Shown: positions 1 through 8,189 of the stretch, piece after piece | Position numbering within the stretch: position 1 is the stretch's first letter | Layout: each line of letters starts with the position of its first letter | Source: Pseudomonas fuscovaginae SE-1 | GTDB lineage: Bacteria; Pseudomonadota; Gammaproteobacteria; Pseudomonadales; Pseudomonadaceae | DNA length: 44,763 nucleotides | NCBI RefSeq assembly: GCF_000364705.1 | Contig: NZ_AQOH01000343.1 | Coordinates: 1 to 44,763, forward strand | Direction: 5' to 3' | Notes under the pieces: generated by a model | Database searches by the model: none | Seen by the model: only the letters and a program-made list of their open reading frames with translations | What the model was told of the DNA's origin: nothing | Position numbers and translations under genes: made by a program

Positions 1-1149
1 GACAACAGGCGCCGATGCCGGAGTGGTCTCGGGCTTGGCCACCAGTTCGGCCGACACCGCCGGCTGCGCCGGAGCAGGCGTTGGTGCCGCAGCGGCAGCC
101 GCCCCTTCAGCCTGCAGCTTGGCCAACTGATCGTTCTTCAGATCGATCAGGCGCTGCAGCTTGTCCAGTTGGCTCTGCAGGTCCTCCATGCGGCTTTTCA
201 GTTCGGCGTTGTCGCGACGGGTCGCATCGAGGCTTTCCTGGGTCATCGCCAGCTTGTCGGTCAGCGCCTTACTGTCGCCGGCCGCCCCCTTGCCCCCCTT
301 CTTGCCGCTCTCGGCCGAAACCAGGCTCAACTTGTCCTTGCGTTCAGCAGCGGCGGGCGCACCCTCGCCACCCTTGTGCCGGGTGGCGTCGAGCTGCTGC
401 TTGCCGCCATGGCCCTGACCCGCACGACGCCCCTGGCGCCAGGCGGCGTTCTGCGCGGCCACCTCGGCAATCGCCTTGGACTGCGGCAGCGCCGTGCTCT
501 GCACGGTATCCGGCAGGCGCAACACCTGGCCGGTCTTGAGCCGGTTGATGTTGCCATCGACGAAGGCTCCCGGGTTCAACGCCTGGATCGCCAGCATGGT
601 CTGCTGCACGGAAGCGCCATTACGCTCCCTGGCGGCGATTTCCCAGAGGGTGTCCTTGGCCCCGGTGGTGTACTGCTTGGCCCGGGTCGGCGCGGTGACC
701 GGTGCGTTCGGCGCGACAGCCGGCTTGGCGGCCTCGCCGGCCGGTGCGTATCTGGACGGATCGAGCAGCACGCTGTAGTCACGCATCAGTCGACCCTGGG
801 GCCACTGCACCTGGACCAGGAAGCGCACATAGGCCTCGGACAGCGGCTTGCTGGAGGTCACTCGAACCACGCTGCGACCATTGGGATTGACGACGGGCGT
901 GAAGGTCAGGTCATTCAGGAAGTCCTGGCGGCTGACGCCGGCATCGCTGAACGCCTGGGGAGAAGCCAGGCTGGGCACGATATCGGAAGCGCTGAGGCCA
1001 CCGACATCCTGCAATTCGATTTCCACCAGCAGCGGCTGGTTCAGGGTCGACTTGAGGGTCATTTCCCCCAGCCCGAGGGCATGCGCCATACCGGAAGACA
1101 GCGCCGAAGCGGCCGCTATTGCTAACACCAGTTTGCGAACTTGAACCAT
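1..1149 (-). CDS. fimV: FimV-like peptidoglycan-binding motility hub protein, N-terminal part (runs off window)
   Basis: The 383 codons present encode the amino-terminal third or so of a FimV protein; the rest lies beyond the left edge. A signal peptide covers about residues 1-24 (charged start, hydrophobic core, cleavage near AHA). It is followed by the conserved FimV N-terminal domain (LGLGEMTLKSTLNQPLLVEI...) and, near residues 165-220, a LysM-type peptidoglycan-binding segment with the TLWEIAARE and LKTGQVLRLP signatures. A Lys/Gly/Ala-rich stretch and a coiled-coil region (about 325-360, SRMEDLQSQLDKLQ) follow. FimV is known to organise type IV pili, twitching and cAMP signalling at the pole. 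It is the last gene visible in the leuCD-leuB-asd-usg-fimV series, the classic Pseudomonas order. A 208-base gap separates it from usg, so it may have its own promoter. Confidence 0.95.
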   Translation of the reverse strand, partial: MVQVRKLVLAIAAASALSSGMAHALGLGEMTLKSTLNQPLLVEIELQDVGGLSASDIVPSLASPQAFSDAGVSRQDFLNDLTFTPVVNPNGRSVVRVTSSKPLSEAYVRFLVQVQWPQGRLMRDYSVLLDPSRYAPAGEAAKPAVAPNAPVTAPTRAKQYTTGAKDTLWEIAARERNGASVQQTMLAIQALNPGAFVDGNINRLKTGQVLRLPDTVQSTALPQSKAIAEVAAQNAAWRQGRRAGQGHGGKQQLDATRHKGGEGAPAAAERKDKLSLVSAESGKKGGKGAAGDSKALTDKLAMTQESLDATRRDNAELKSRMEDLQSQLDKLQRLIDLKNDQLAKLQAEGAAAAAAPTPAPAQPAVSAELVAKPETTPASAPVV

Positions 1150-1357
1150 CAGCCTCTTCCTTTGTTTGTGCGTTCCTCGGCCAGCGAGAAGGTGGTGTAG
1201 CTGCCTTGCGGCATGGTGTGCAGCCGTGGAAATCACGGTCTCACACCCTGTTGTCGCCGATGCCCCTGCAAGTGCCCCCGGGGCAGCTCACCTTCAGCAA
1301 CCAACCTGAGCATAGCGTCAGGCCAGAATCATTCTGCAAATTGTCGCCAAGTATCTT

Positions 1358-2359
1358 TTACAGCGGGTCTTTTATCAACAGCTCGGCCAGTTGCACAGCG
1401 TTCAGCGCGGCACCCTTGCGCACGTTGTCCGTGGTCAGCCACAGGTTGAGCTGTGTCGAATCATCCACACCGTGACGAACCCGCCCGACATAGACCACAT
1501 CCTGACCCACGGCGTCACCGACCGCGGTCGGGTAATCGTCGCCATCGACCAGTTCGATCCCCTCGGCGGCCTCGAGCGCCGCGTTCACCGCTTGCAGGTC
1601 GACATCGGCAGCGGCCTGCAGGGACACACTATAGCTATCGCCAAAAAACACCGGGGCTTGAACGCAAGTGACTGAAATTTTTAGTAAAGGTGCTTCCAGC
1701 AGTTCGCGCAACTCGTTGACCAGGCGTTTTTCCAGGGGAACATGGCCCTGGGCATCCGGCTTGCCGACCCGGGCCAGCAGGTTGAACGCCACCTGGCGGT
1801 CGAACACCCGCGGCTCCAGCGGGCGCATGTTCAACAGCTCGGCGGTCTGCCGGGCCAGCTCGCTGACCGCTTCTCGCCCCTGGCTGGACATCGCCAGGCA
1901 GGCGGTCAGGCTCATCTGGCGGATATCCAGCAGGCCCTTGAGCGGCGCCAGGACCACGGCCAGCGCGGTGGCCGAGGCGCTCGGGCTACCGACCTGCACC
2001 GGCTTGCCCAGGCTCGACAGAACCCCGGCATTGGCTTCCGGCACCACCTGGGGTGCAGGCAAGGCTCCGGACAGATCGATCACCGCACAACCGGCCGCCG
2101 TCGCGCGCGGAGCGAAACTGAGCGTGACCGCCGGCCCCGCGGCAAAAAAAGCCAGCCGGACCTTGGCGAAGTCGAATTCGTCGACCTCACGGACACGCAC
2201 GTTCTTGCCCCGGAAAGGCACCGACTGCCCCGCCGACTCGCTGCTGGCCAGCAGGTGCAGGTCGGCCACCGGAAAATCCCGCTCCTCGAGGATCTGCACC
2301 AGGGTTTCGCCGACCGTGCCGGTGGCACCGATCACGGCAATATCAAGGGACTGACTCAT
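1358..2359 (-). CDS. usg: Usg-1-like aspartate-semialdehyde dehydrogenase paralogue, probably inactive
   Basis: This 333-residue protein has the semialdehyde dehydrogenase fold: a Rossmann start (IAVIGATGTVGETL, residues 7-20) and the C-terminal dimerisation domain. The start at MSQSLDIAVIGATG is chosen because the reading frame upstream runs into a repeat and has no family similarity. At the position of the catalytic Cys of true enzymes (pattern NPxCST) it reads G-S-P-S-A-S-A, so Cys is replaced by Ala128. Such Usg proteins are known in Pseudomonas and enterics as neighbours of asd or truA, without demonstrated dehydrogenase activity. It lies downstream of the complete asd gene in the same direction, separated by a terminator and a long repeat. 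Its role is unknown; a structural or regulatory one is inference. Confidence 0.92.
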   Translation of the reverse strand: MSQSLDIAVIGATGTVGETLVQILEERDFPVADLHLLASSESAGQSVPFRGKNVRVREVDEFDFAKVRLAFFAAGPAVTLSFAPRATAAGCAVIDLSGALPAPQVVPEANAGVLSSLGKPVQVGSPSASATALAVVLAPLKGLLDIRQMSLTACLAMSSQGREAVSELARQTAELLNMRPLEPRVFDRQVAFNLLARVGKPDAQGHVPLEKRLVNELRELLEAPLLKISVTCVQAPVFFGDSYSVSLQAAADVDLQAVNAALEAAEGIELVDGDDYPTAVGDAVGQDVVYVGRVRHGVDDSTQLNLWLTTDNVRKGAALNAVQLAELLIKDPL

Positions 2360-2461
2360 GGGATTCTCCTCAGGCAAAACGGGGGTGCGGCACTTTACCC
2401 GTGACCAGGCGGTCAGGCAATTTCTCGATGATGATGCCACGACCGTTGGCGAGCGGACTGT

Positions 2462-2594
2462 TGTGGCGAGCGGGCTTGGCCGCGCCGGGGCGCGCAGCGG
2501 CCCTGAAGCCGGCCACCCCGATCGACCTGATAGTGCGCGGCGACTGCTTGGGGGCTGCTGCGCAGCCCAGCGCGGGCAAGCCCGCTCGCCACAG
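2462..2594 (-). repeat. Long palindromic intergenic repeat, copy 1 (family A)
   Basis: About 133 bases flanked by inverted ends containing GGCGAGCGGGCTTG and CAAGCCCGCTCGCC. The reverse complement closely matches the element at 12498-12643, including the internal GCCCGCGCTGGGCTGC and CAGGGCCGCT blocks, so the two copies lie in opposite orientation. It sits between asd and usg. It resembles the dispersed imperfect-palindrome repeats of the P. fluorescens group; the exact family name was not determined. Confidence 0.8.
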
Positions 2595-2655
2595 AAGCCC
2601 TGCCTCCACAGAAGCCCATCCCCACTACCCGGCTCACCACAGAAACGGGTCACGC

Positions 2656-2691
2656 ATAAAAAAGCCCGCGACTCTTGCGAGGCGCGGGCTT
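2656..2691 (-). terminator. Rho-independent terminator of asd
   Basis: On the minus strand an 8-bp stem AGCCCGCG/CGCGGGCT with an internal loop is followed directly by TTTTTTAT. It starts about 20 bases past the asd stop, so asd transcription can end before usg. Confidence 0.85.
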
Positions 2692-2710
2692 CGTGCAAGC
2701 CTTCGGCGAA

Positions 2711-3823
2711 TCAACGCTCCAGCAGGATCCGCAGCATGCGCCGCAGCGGCTCGGCAGCACCCCACAGCAACTGGTCGCCGACGGTGAACGCGCCGAGGAA
2801 CTGCGAGCCCATGTTCAGCTTGCGCAGACGCCCTACCGGGATGTTCAGGGTACCGGTGACCTTGGTCGGGCTCAGCTCCTGCATGCTGATCTCGCGCTGG
2901 TTCGGCACCAGCTTGACCCACGGGTTGTGCTGGCTGATCAGGCCTTCGATGTCGGCCATCGGCACATCCTTGTTCAGCTTGATGGTCAGCGCCTGACTGT
3001 GGCAGCGCATGGCGCCGATGCGCACGCAGATGCCGTCCACCGGAATCGGGTTCTTGAAGCGACCGAGGATCTTGTTGGTCTCGGCCTGGGCCTTCCACTC
3101 TTCGCGGCTCTGGCCGTTCGGCAGTTCCTTGTCGATCCACGGGATCAGGCTGCCGGCCAGCGGCACGCCGAAGTTCTCGGTCGGGTAGGCATCGCTGCGC
3201 ATGGTCTCGGCGACCTTGCGATCGATATCGAGGATGGCACTGGCCGGGTTCGCCAGGTCATCGGCGACCGCCGCATGGGTGGCGCCCATCTGCCGGATCA
3301 GCTCACGCATGTTCTGCGCGCCGGCACCGGAAGCGGCCTGATAGGTCATCGCGCTCATCCACTCCACCAGGCCGGCCTCGAACAGACCGCCCAGGCCCAT
3401 CAGCATCAGGCTGACAGTGCAGTTGCCGCCGATGAAATTGCGGGTGCCGGAATCCAGCTGCTGGTCGATGACCTTGCGGTTCACCGGATCGAGCACGATC
3501 ACCGCGTCATCCTGCATGCGCAGGCTGGAGGCGGCATCGATCCAGTAACCCTGCCAGCCGGCTTCGCGCAGCTTGGGGAAGACCTCGCTGGTGTAGTCGC
3601 CGCCCTGGCAGGTCAGAATCACGTCAAGGGTTTTCAGCTCTTCAATGCTGTAGGCATCCTTCAGCGGAGCAATATCCTTGCCCACGGACGGACCCTGGCC
3701 ACCCACATTGGAAGTGGTGAAGAACACCGGCTCAATAAGATCGAAGTCCCGCTCTTCCAGCATCCGCTGCATGAGCACGGAACCGACCATACCGCGCCAA
3801 CCGATCAGACCTACACGCTTCAT
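2711..3823 (-). CDS. asd: Aspartate-semialdehyde dehydrogenase
   Basis: The 370-residue protein matches the usual length of the gamma-proteobacterial enzyme. It reduces aspartyl phosphate to aspartate semialdehyde with NADPH, the branch point to lysine, diaminopimelate, methionine and threonine. The NADP-binding start is GLIGWRGMVGSVLM (residues 5-18) and the catalytic cysteine is C135 in FIGGNCTVSLM. The start at MKRVGLIGW is favoured over an upstream in-frame ATG because it gives the family N-terminus. It follows leuB by 67 bases and is followed by a strong terminator. Contrast the neighbouring usg, which has lost this cysteine. Confidence 0.97.
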   Translation of the reverse strand: MKRVGLIGWRGMVGSVLMQRMLEERDFDLIEPVFFTTSNVGGQGPSVGKDIAPLKDAYSIEELKTLDVILTCQGGDYTSEVFPKLREAGWQGYWIDAASSLRMQDDAVIVLDPVNRKVIDQQLDSGTRNFIGGNCTVSLMLMGLGGLFEAGLVEWMSAMTYQAASGAGAQNMRELIRQMGATHAAVADDLANPASAILDIDRKVAETMRSDAYPTENFGVPLAGSLIPWIDKELPNGQSREEWKAQAETNKILGRFKNPIPVDGICVRIGAMRCHSQALTIKLNKDVPMADIEGLISQHNPWVKLVPNQREISMQELSPTKVTGTLNIPVGRLRKLNMGSQFLGAFTVGDQLLWGAAEPLRRMLRILLER

Positions 3824-3890
3824 CGAACTACACCTTTTACAAAAGTGGGTCACCGCTTCCGGGGATGAAAGAAGCGGTGGGCCCGAGAGA

Positions 3891-4973
3891 TTACAGATTC
3901 CGCAGCGCCTCGGCTACTGCGTTACCCATTTCCTGCGTTCCGACCTTGGTGCAACCCTCGGACCAGATATCGCCGGTACGCAAGCCGCGGTCCAGCACCA
4001 CGCTCACCGCCTGTTCGATGGCCGCCGCCGCTTCGTGCAGGTTGAAGCTGTAGCGCAGCATCATCGACACCGACAGGATGGTCGCCAGCGGGTTGGCGAT
4101 GCCCTGCCCGGCGATGTCCGGAGCCGAGCCATGGCATGGCTCGTACATGCCCTTGTTATTGGCATCCAGAGACGCCGACGGCAGCATGCCGATCGAACCG
4201 GTGAGCATCGACGCCTCGTCGGAGAGGATGTCGCCGAACATGTTGTCGGTGACGATCACGTCGAACTGCTTCGGCGCGCGCACCAGTTGCATCGCCGCGT
4301 TGTCGACGTACATGTGGCTCAGCTCGACGTCCGGGTAGTCCTTGGCGACCTCCTCGACCACTTCACGCCACAACTGGCTGGACGCCAGGACGTTGGCCTT
4401 GTCCACCGAACAGAGCTTCTTGCCGCGCACGCGGGCCATGTCGAAGCCGACACGGGCGATACGGCGGATTTCGCTTTCGCTGTACGGCAGGGTGTCGTAG
4501 GACTGCCGCTCGCCGTTCTCCAGCTCGCGGGTGCCGCGTGGTGCGCCGAAATAGATGCCGCCGGTCAGCTCGCGAACGATCAGAATATCCAGACCGGCGA
4601 CGATTTCACGCTTGAGGCTCGAGGCATCGGCCAGTTGCGGATAGAGGATCGCCGGACGCAGGTTGCCGAACAGGCCCAGTTGCGCGCGGATTTTCAGCAG
4701 GCCGCGCTCGGGGCGGATGTCCCGCTCGATCTTGTCCCACTTCGGCCCGCCGACGGCGCCCAGCAGCACCGCATCGGCGGCACGGGCACGGTCCAGTGTC
4801 TCGTCGGCCAACGGCACGCCATGCTTGTCGATGGCCGCGCCACCGATCACGTCGTGGCTCAGTTCGAAGCCCAGGTCGTACTTCTCGTTGGCCAGTTCCA
4901 GCACCTTGACCGCTTCGGCCATGATTTCCGGACCGATACCGTCGCCTGGGAGAATCAGAATCTGCTTGCTCAT
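3891..4973 (-). CDS. leuB: 3-isopropylmalate dehydrogenase
   Basis: LeuB catalyses the NAD-dependent oxidative decarboxylation of 3-isopropylmalate in cytosolic leucine synthesis. The 360-residue protein begins MSKQILILPGDGIGPEIMAEAVKVL and contains the family substrate-binding arginines (ERDIRPERGLLKIRAQLGLFGNLRPA). The metal-binding aspartates lie in VTDNMFGDILSDEASML, and the nucleotide-binding segment is EPCHGSAPDIAGQGIANPLA. The length is normal. It lies downstream of leuC, leuD and a methyltransferase in the same direction, 56 bases after the methyltransferase gene. Confidence 0.97.
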   Translation of the reverse strand: MSKQILILPGDGIGPEIMAEAVKVLELANEKYDLGFELSHDVIGGAAIDKHGVPLADETLDRARAADAVLLGAVGGPKWDKIERDIRPERGLLKIRAQLGLFGNLRPAILYPQLADASSLKREIVAGLDILIVRELTGGIYFGAPRGTRELENGERQSYDTLPYSESEIRRIARVGFDMARVRGKKLCSVDKANVLASSQLWREVVEEVAKDYPDVELSHMYVDNAAMQLVRAPKQFDVIVTDNMFGDILSDEASMLTGSIGMLPSASLDANNKGMYEPCHGSAPDIAGQGIANPLATILSVSMMLRYSFNLHEAAAAIEQAVSVVLDRGLRTGDIWSEGCTKVGTQEMGNAVAEALRNL

Positions 4974-5029
4974 GCTTTCCTCATGTCATCTGTCGGGTCG
5001 CCCGTGATACCGGGCGACCCGGAAAAAGT

Positions 5030-5794
5030 CTATCGCTCGGCCCACAGCACCAGTACATCTGTACTGAACGAACCGTCGGCCTCAATCTCAAAATATTTCC
5101 GCACTTCGGCCCCCATCGCCTGCTGCAGGTCGCGAATCGCCACCCGCAACTGTGCCGGGGTACGCATGCGCTCGACCCAGGAGTTGAACTCCAGGCGCAG
5201 GCGCTGGCGGCCGGTGCCGCGCACGTGCAGGCCCGCCTCGCTGACCTGGCGTGTCCACTCGGCGGCCGAGTAGTCGCGCACATGACTGGTGTCGCGCAGC
5301 ACCTCGACGCTCTGCAGGTAAGTGTCGAACAACGGGCTGCCCGGCGACATTACGTCGACGAAGGCCGCCACGCCACCCGGTTTCAACACCCGCCGCACTT
5401 CCCGCAGGGCCAGGCCGAGATCGCTCCAGTGATGCGCCGAGTAGCGGCTGAAGACGAAATCGAACTCGCCATCGGCGAACGGCAGGCTCTCCGCCGCGCC
5501 CTGTACGGTGGCGATATTGTCCAGGCCACGTTCCCTGGCGGCCACGGCGACCACGTCGAGCATCTGCTGCGAGAGGTCGTAGGCGGCCACCTTGGCCACC
5601 AGCGGGGCGACGTGAAAGCTCACATGGCCGGCGCCGCAGCCCAGGTCCAGCACCCGCGCATTGGCGTGCCCGGCCAGCTCGGCCTGCAGCAGCGCGAACT
5701 CGGCGCCCTGGGCGTGTACGGCGCTGCTCAGGTAAGCAGCCGCCTGTTCACCAAACTGCTTTTGTACCACTTGGCTGTGGGCATTGCTGGTCAT
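5030..5794 (-). CDS. Class I SAM-dependent methyltransferase
   Basis: A 254-residue Rossmann methyltransferase. Motif I is VLDLGCGAGHVS (about residues 48-59), an acidic residue ends motif II (AAYDLSQQML), and GEFDFVFSRYSAHHW and LKPGGVAAFVDV are typical of the UbiE/BioC-like Methyltransf_11 group. The start MTSNAHSQVV is chosen because AAGGACCACCC precedes it at ribosome-binding distance. It sits between leuD and leuB, a position conserved in many pseudomonads, yet no leucine-pathway step needs methylation. The substrate is unknown. The FSRYSAHHWSD segment suggests a small-molecule substrate, but this is inference. Confidence 0.85.
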   Translation of the reverse strand: MTSNAHSQVVQKQFGEQAAAYLSSAVHAQGAEFALLQAELAGHANARVLDLGCGAGHVSFHVAPLVAKVAAYDLSQQMLDVVAVAARERGLDNIATVQGAAESLPFADGEFDFVFSRYSAHHWSDLGLALREVRRVLKPGGVAAFVDVMSPGSPLFDTYLQSVEVLRDTSHVRDYSAAEWTRQVSEAGLHVRGTGRQRLRLEFNSWVERMRTPAQLRVAIRDLQQAMGAEVRKYFEIEADGSFSTDVLVLWAER

Positions 5795-5840
5795 GGGTGG
5801 TCCTTTTGTCGGATTGCCGGGTGGAATTTGAGGGCCCCCA

Positions 5841-5865
5841 TTCTCGGGCAAGCCCTGCTCCTACA
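5841..5865 (-). repeat. Single REP-like element
   Basis: On the minus strand this reads TGTAGGAGCAGGGCTTGCCC followed by GAGAA, a variant of the Pseudomonas REP core GTAGGAGCgGGCTTGCcxGCGA. It lies alone in the 166-base gap between leuD and the methyltransferase gene. No inverted partner is close by. Confidence 0.6.
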
Positions 5866-5960
5866 ATTCACCGATATTGCGTACGCCCCCAACCTGGCAG
5901 GAACAGCGCTTGTCGCAGCGCCGAACCGCCGCAAATGGGGCCCGTCCCGCCGATATCGAA

Positions 5961-6605
5961 TCAGGCGTCGCGGAACAGCCACGGCTGGCTGGCGCGATGC
6001 CTGGCCTCGAACGCCGCGATCGCGTCACCGTCCTGCAGGGTCAGGCCGATATCGTCCAGGCCGTTGAGCAGGCAGTGCTTGCGGAACGCATCGACTTCGA
6101 AGTGATAGACCTTGCCATCCGGACGGGTCACGGTCTGGGCCGCGAGATCGACGGTCAGTTGGTAACCCGGAGTAGCCTCGACCTGCTGGAACAGCTCGTC
6201 GACTTCGCTGTCGCTGAGAATGATCGGCAGCAGGCCGTTCTTGAAGCTGTTGTTGAAGAAGATGTCGGCATAGCTCGGCGCGATGATGCTGCGAAAGCCA
6301 TACTCGTCCAGCGCCCACGGCGCGTGCTCGCGGCTGGAACCGCAGCCGAAGTTTTCCCGCGCCAGCAGCACGCTGGCGCCCTGGTAGCGTTCGGCGTTGA
6401 GCACGAAATCCTTGTTCAGCGGACGCTTGGAGTTGTCCTGGTAGGCATAGCCCACGTCCAGATAGCGCCACTCGTCGAACAGGTTCGGACCGAAGCCGGT
6501 GCGCTTGATCGACTTGAGGAACTGCTTGGGAATGATCTGATCGGTATCGACGTTGGCACGATCCAAGGGCGCGACGAGGCCGGTGTGCTGGGTAAAGGCT
6601 TTCAT
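5961..6605 (-). CDS. leuD: 3-isopropylmalate dehydratase small subunit
   Basis: LeuD is the swivel subunit of isopropylmalate isomerase, which interconverts 2- and 3-isopropylmalate together with LeuC. The 214-residue length is standard for the proteobacterial type. Recognisable blocks are VDTDQIIPKQFLKSIKRTGFG near the start, LLARENFGCGSSREHAPWAL and IAPSYADIFFNNSFKNGLLPI. The start MKAFTQHTGLVAPLDRANVD is preceded by GAGGAAAACCAAC, a good ribosome-binding site. Eleven bases separate it from leuC, indicating co-transcription and likely equal expression of the two subunits. Confidence 0.97.
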   Translation of the reverse strand: MKAFTQHTGLVAPLDRANVDTDQIIPKQFLKSIKRTGFGPNLFDEWRYLDVGYAYQDNSKRPLNKDFVLNAERYQGASVLLARENFGCGSSREHAPWALDEYGFRSIIAPSYADIFFNNSFKNGLLPIILSDSEVDELFQQVEATPGYQLTVDLAAQTVTRPDGKVYHFEVDAFRKHCLLNGLDDIGLTLQDGDAIAAFEARHRASQPWLFRDA

Positions 6606-6616
6606 GTTGGTTTTCC

Positions 6617-8035
6617 TCAGATCAATTCGCGAACGTCGATGAAACGGCCGTTGATGGCAGCCGCCGCGGCCATGGCCGGGCTGACCAGGTGGGTACGCCC
6701 ACCGGCGCCCTGGCGCCCTTCGAAGTTCCGGTTGGAAGTCGAGGCGCAGTGCTCGCCGCTTTCCAGGCGGTCCGGGTTCATCGCCAGGCACATCGAGCAG
6801 CCCGGTTCACGCCATTCGAAGCCGGCTTCGAGGAAAATCTTGTCCAGGCCTTCGGCCTCGGCCTGGGCCTTGACCAGGCCCGAGCCCGGCACCACCAGCG
6901 CCTGCTTGATGGTCGAGGCCACCTTGCGGCCCTTGGCCACTTGCGCGGCAGCACGCAGGTCCTCGATCCGCGAGTTGGTGCAGGAACCGATGAAGACCCG
7001 GTCCAACTGGATGTCGGTGATCGCCTGGTTGGCAGTCAGGCCCATGTACTTGAGCGCGCGCTCGATGGAACCACGCTTGACCAGGTCCGGCTCCTGGGCC
7101 GGGTCCGGTACCTTCTGATCGACGGCGAGCACCATTTCCGGCGAGGTGCCCCAACTGACCTGTGGCTTGATCTGGGCGGCATCGAGCTCGACCACGGTGT
7201 CGAACACCGCGTCGGCATCGGAGACCAGGTCCTTCCAGGCTTCGACGGCCAGGTCCCATTCCGCGCCTTTCGGGGAGAACGGACGGTCCTTGACGTAGGC
7301 GACGGTCTTCTCGTCCGCCGCCACCAGGCCGACGCGGGCACCGGCTTCGATGGACATGTTGCAGATGGTCATGCGGCCTTCGATGGACAGGTCGCGGATC
7401 GCGCTGCCGGCGAACTCGATGGCATGGCCGTTACCGCCGGCGGTGCCGATCTTGCCGATGACAGCCAGCACGATGTCCTTGGCGGTCACGCCGACCGGCA
7501 ACTGCCCTTCGACGCGAACGAGCATGTTCTTCATCTTCTTCGCGACCAGGCACTGGGTGGCGAACACGTGCTCGACCTCGGAGGTGCCGATACCGTGTGC
7601 CAGGGCGCCGAAGGCGCCGTGGGTCGAGGTATGCGAGTCACCGCAGACCACGGTCATGCCCGGCAGGGTCGCGCCCTGCTCCGGGCCGATCACGTGGACG
7701 ATGCCCTGACGCACGTCGTTCATCTTGAATTCGGTGATGCCGAACTCGTCGCAGTAGTCGTCGAGTGTCTGCACCTGGATACGCGACACCTGGTCGGCGA
7801 TCGCTTCGATTCCGCCCTTGCGCTCTGGGGTGGTCGGTACGTTGTGGTCGGGCGTGGCGACGATCGAGTCGACCCGCCATGGCTTGCGGCCGGCCAGCTT
7901 GAGGCCTTCGAACGCTTGTGGCGAGGTCACTTCGTGAATGATGTGACGGTCGATGTAGATCAGCGACGACCCATCATCGCGCCGTTTCACTTCATGGGAT
8001 TCCCAAAGCTTGTCGTAAAGCGTTTTGCCAGCCAT
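6617..8035 (-). CDS. leuC: 3-isopropylmalate dehydratase large subunit
   Basis: This aconitase-family subunit of isopropylmalate isomerase carries the [4Fe-4S] cluster. The 472-residue protein has the expected ligand cysteines in FIGSCTNSRIEDLR and in EPGCSMCLAMNPD. It also shows the family start MAGKTLYDKLWESHEV and the VCGDSHTSTHGAFGALAHGIGTSEVEHV block. An in-frame ATG five codons upstream is less likely because MAGKTLYDKLW is the conserved N-terminus. It is the first gene of the leftward leucine series. It faces a LysR-type regulator across a 154-base region that holds an inverted-repeat candidate operator. Confidence 0.97.
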   Translation of the reverse strand: MAGKTLYDKLWESHEVKRRDDGSSLIYIDRHIIHEVTSPQAFEGLKLAGRKPWRVDSIVATPDHNVPTTPERKGGIEAIADQVSRIQVQTLDDYCDEFGITEFKMNDVRQGIVHVIGPEQGATLPGMTVVCGDSHTSTHGAFGALAHGIGTSEVEHVFATQCLVAKKMKNMLVRVEGQLPVGVTAKDIVLAVIGKIGTAGGNGHAIEFAGSAIRDLSIEGRMTICNMSIEAGARVGLVAADEKTVAYVKDRPFSPKGAEWDLAVEAWKDLVSDADAVFDTVVELDAAQIKPQVSWGTSPEMVLAVDQKVPDPAQEPDLVKRGSIERALKYMGLTANQAITDIQLDRVFIGSCTNSRIEDLRAAAQVAKGRKVASTIKQALVVPGSGLVKAQAEAEGLDKIFLEAGFEWREPGCSMCLAMNPDRLESGEHCASTSNRNFEGRQGAGGRTHLVSPAMAAAAAINGRFIDVRELI

Positions 8036-8120
8036 CAGACGTTTCCTCATCAGCTTGTTTCTATGCCCCGGGTCTATTGATGACAGTTCTCAATAACCCT
8101 TTGGCTTGTGAGGTCGATGC

Positions 8121-8152
8121 TATGAGGTTAGAGTGAATAACTCAAATTCATA
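8121..8152. promoter_or_regulatory. Candidate LysR-type operator between leuC and the divergent LysR gene
   Basis: A 32-base imperfect dyad has perfect outer arms TATGA/TCATA and a nested GAGT-GAAT-AACTC repeat, set in an AT-rich stretch of the divergent region. LysR proteins commonly bind such interrupted dyads ahead of the divergent target. Binding is inferred only. Confidence 0.4.
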
Positions 8153-8189
8153 ATTTTTATGCTTTGGATATCCATCTGGAATACTGCTC

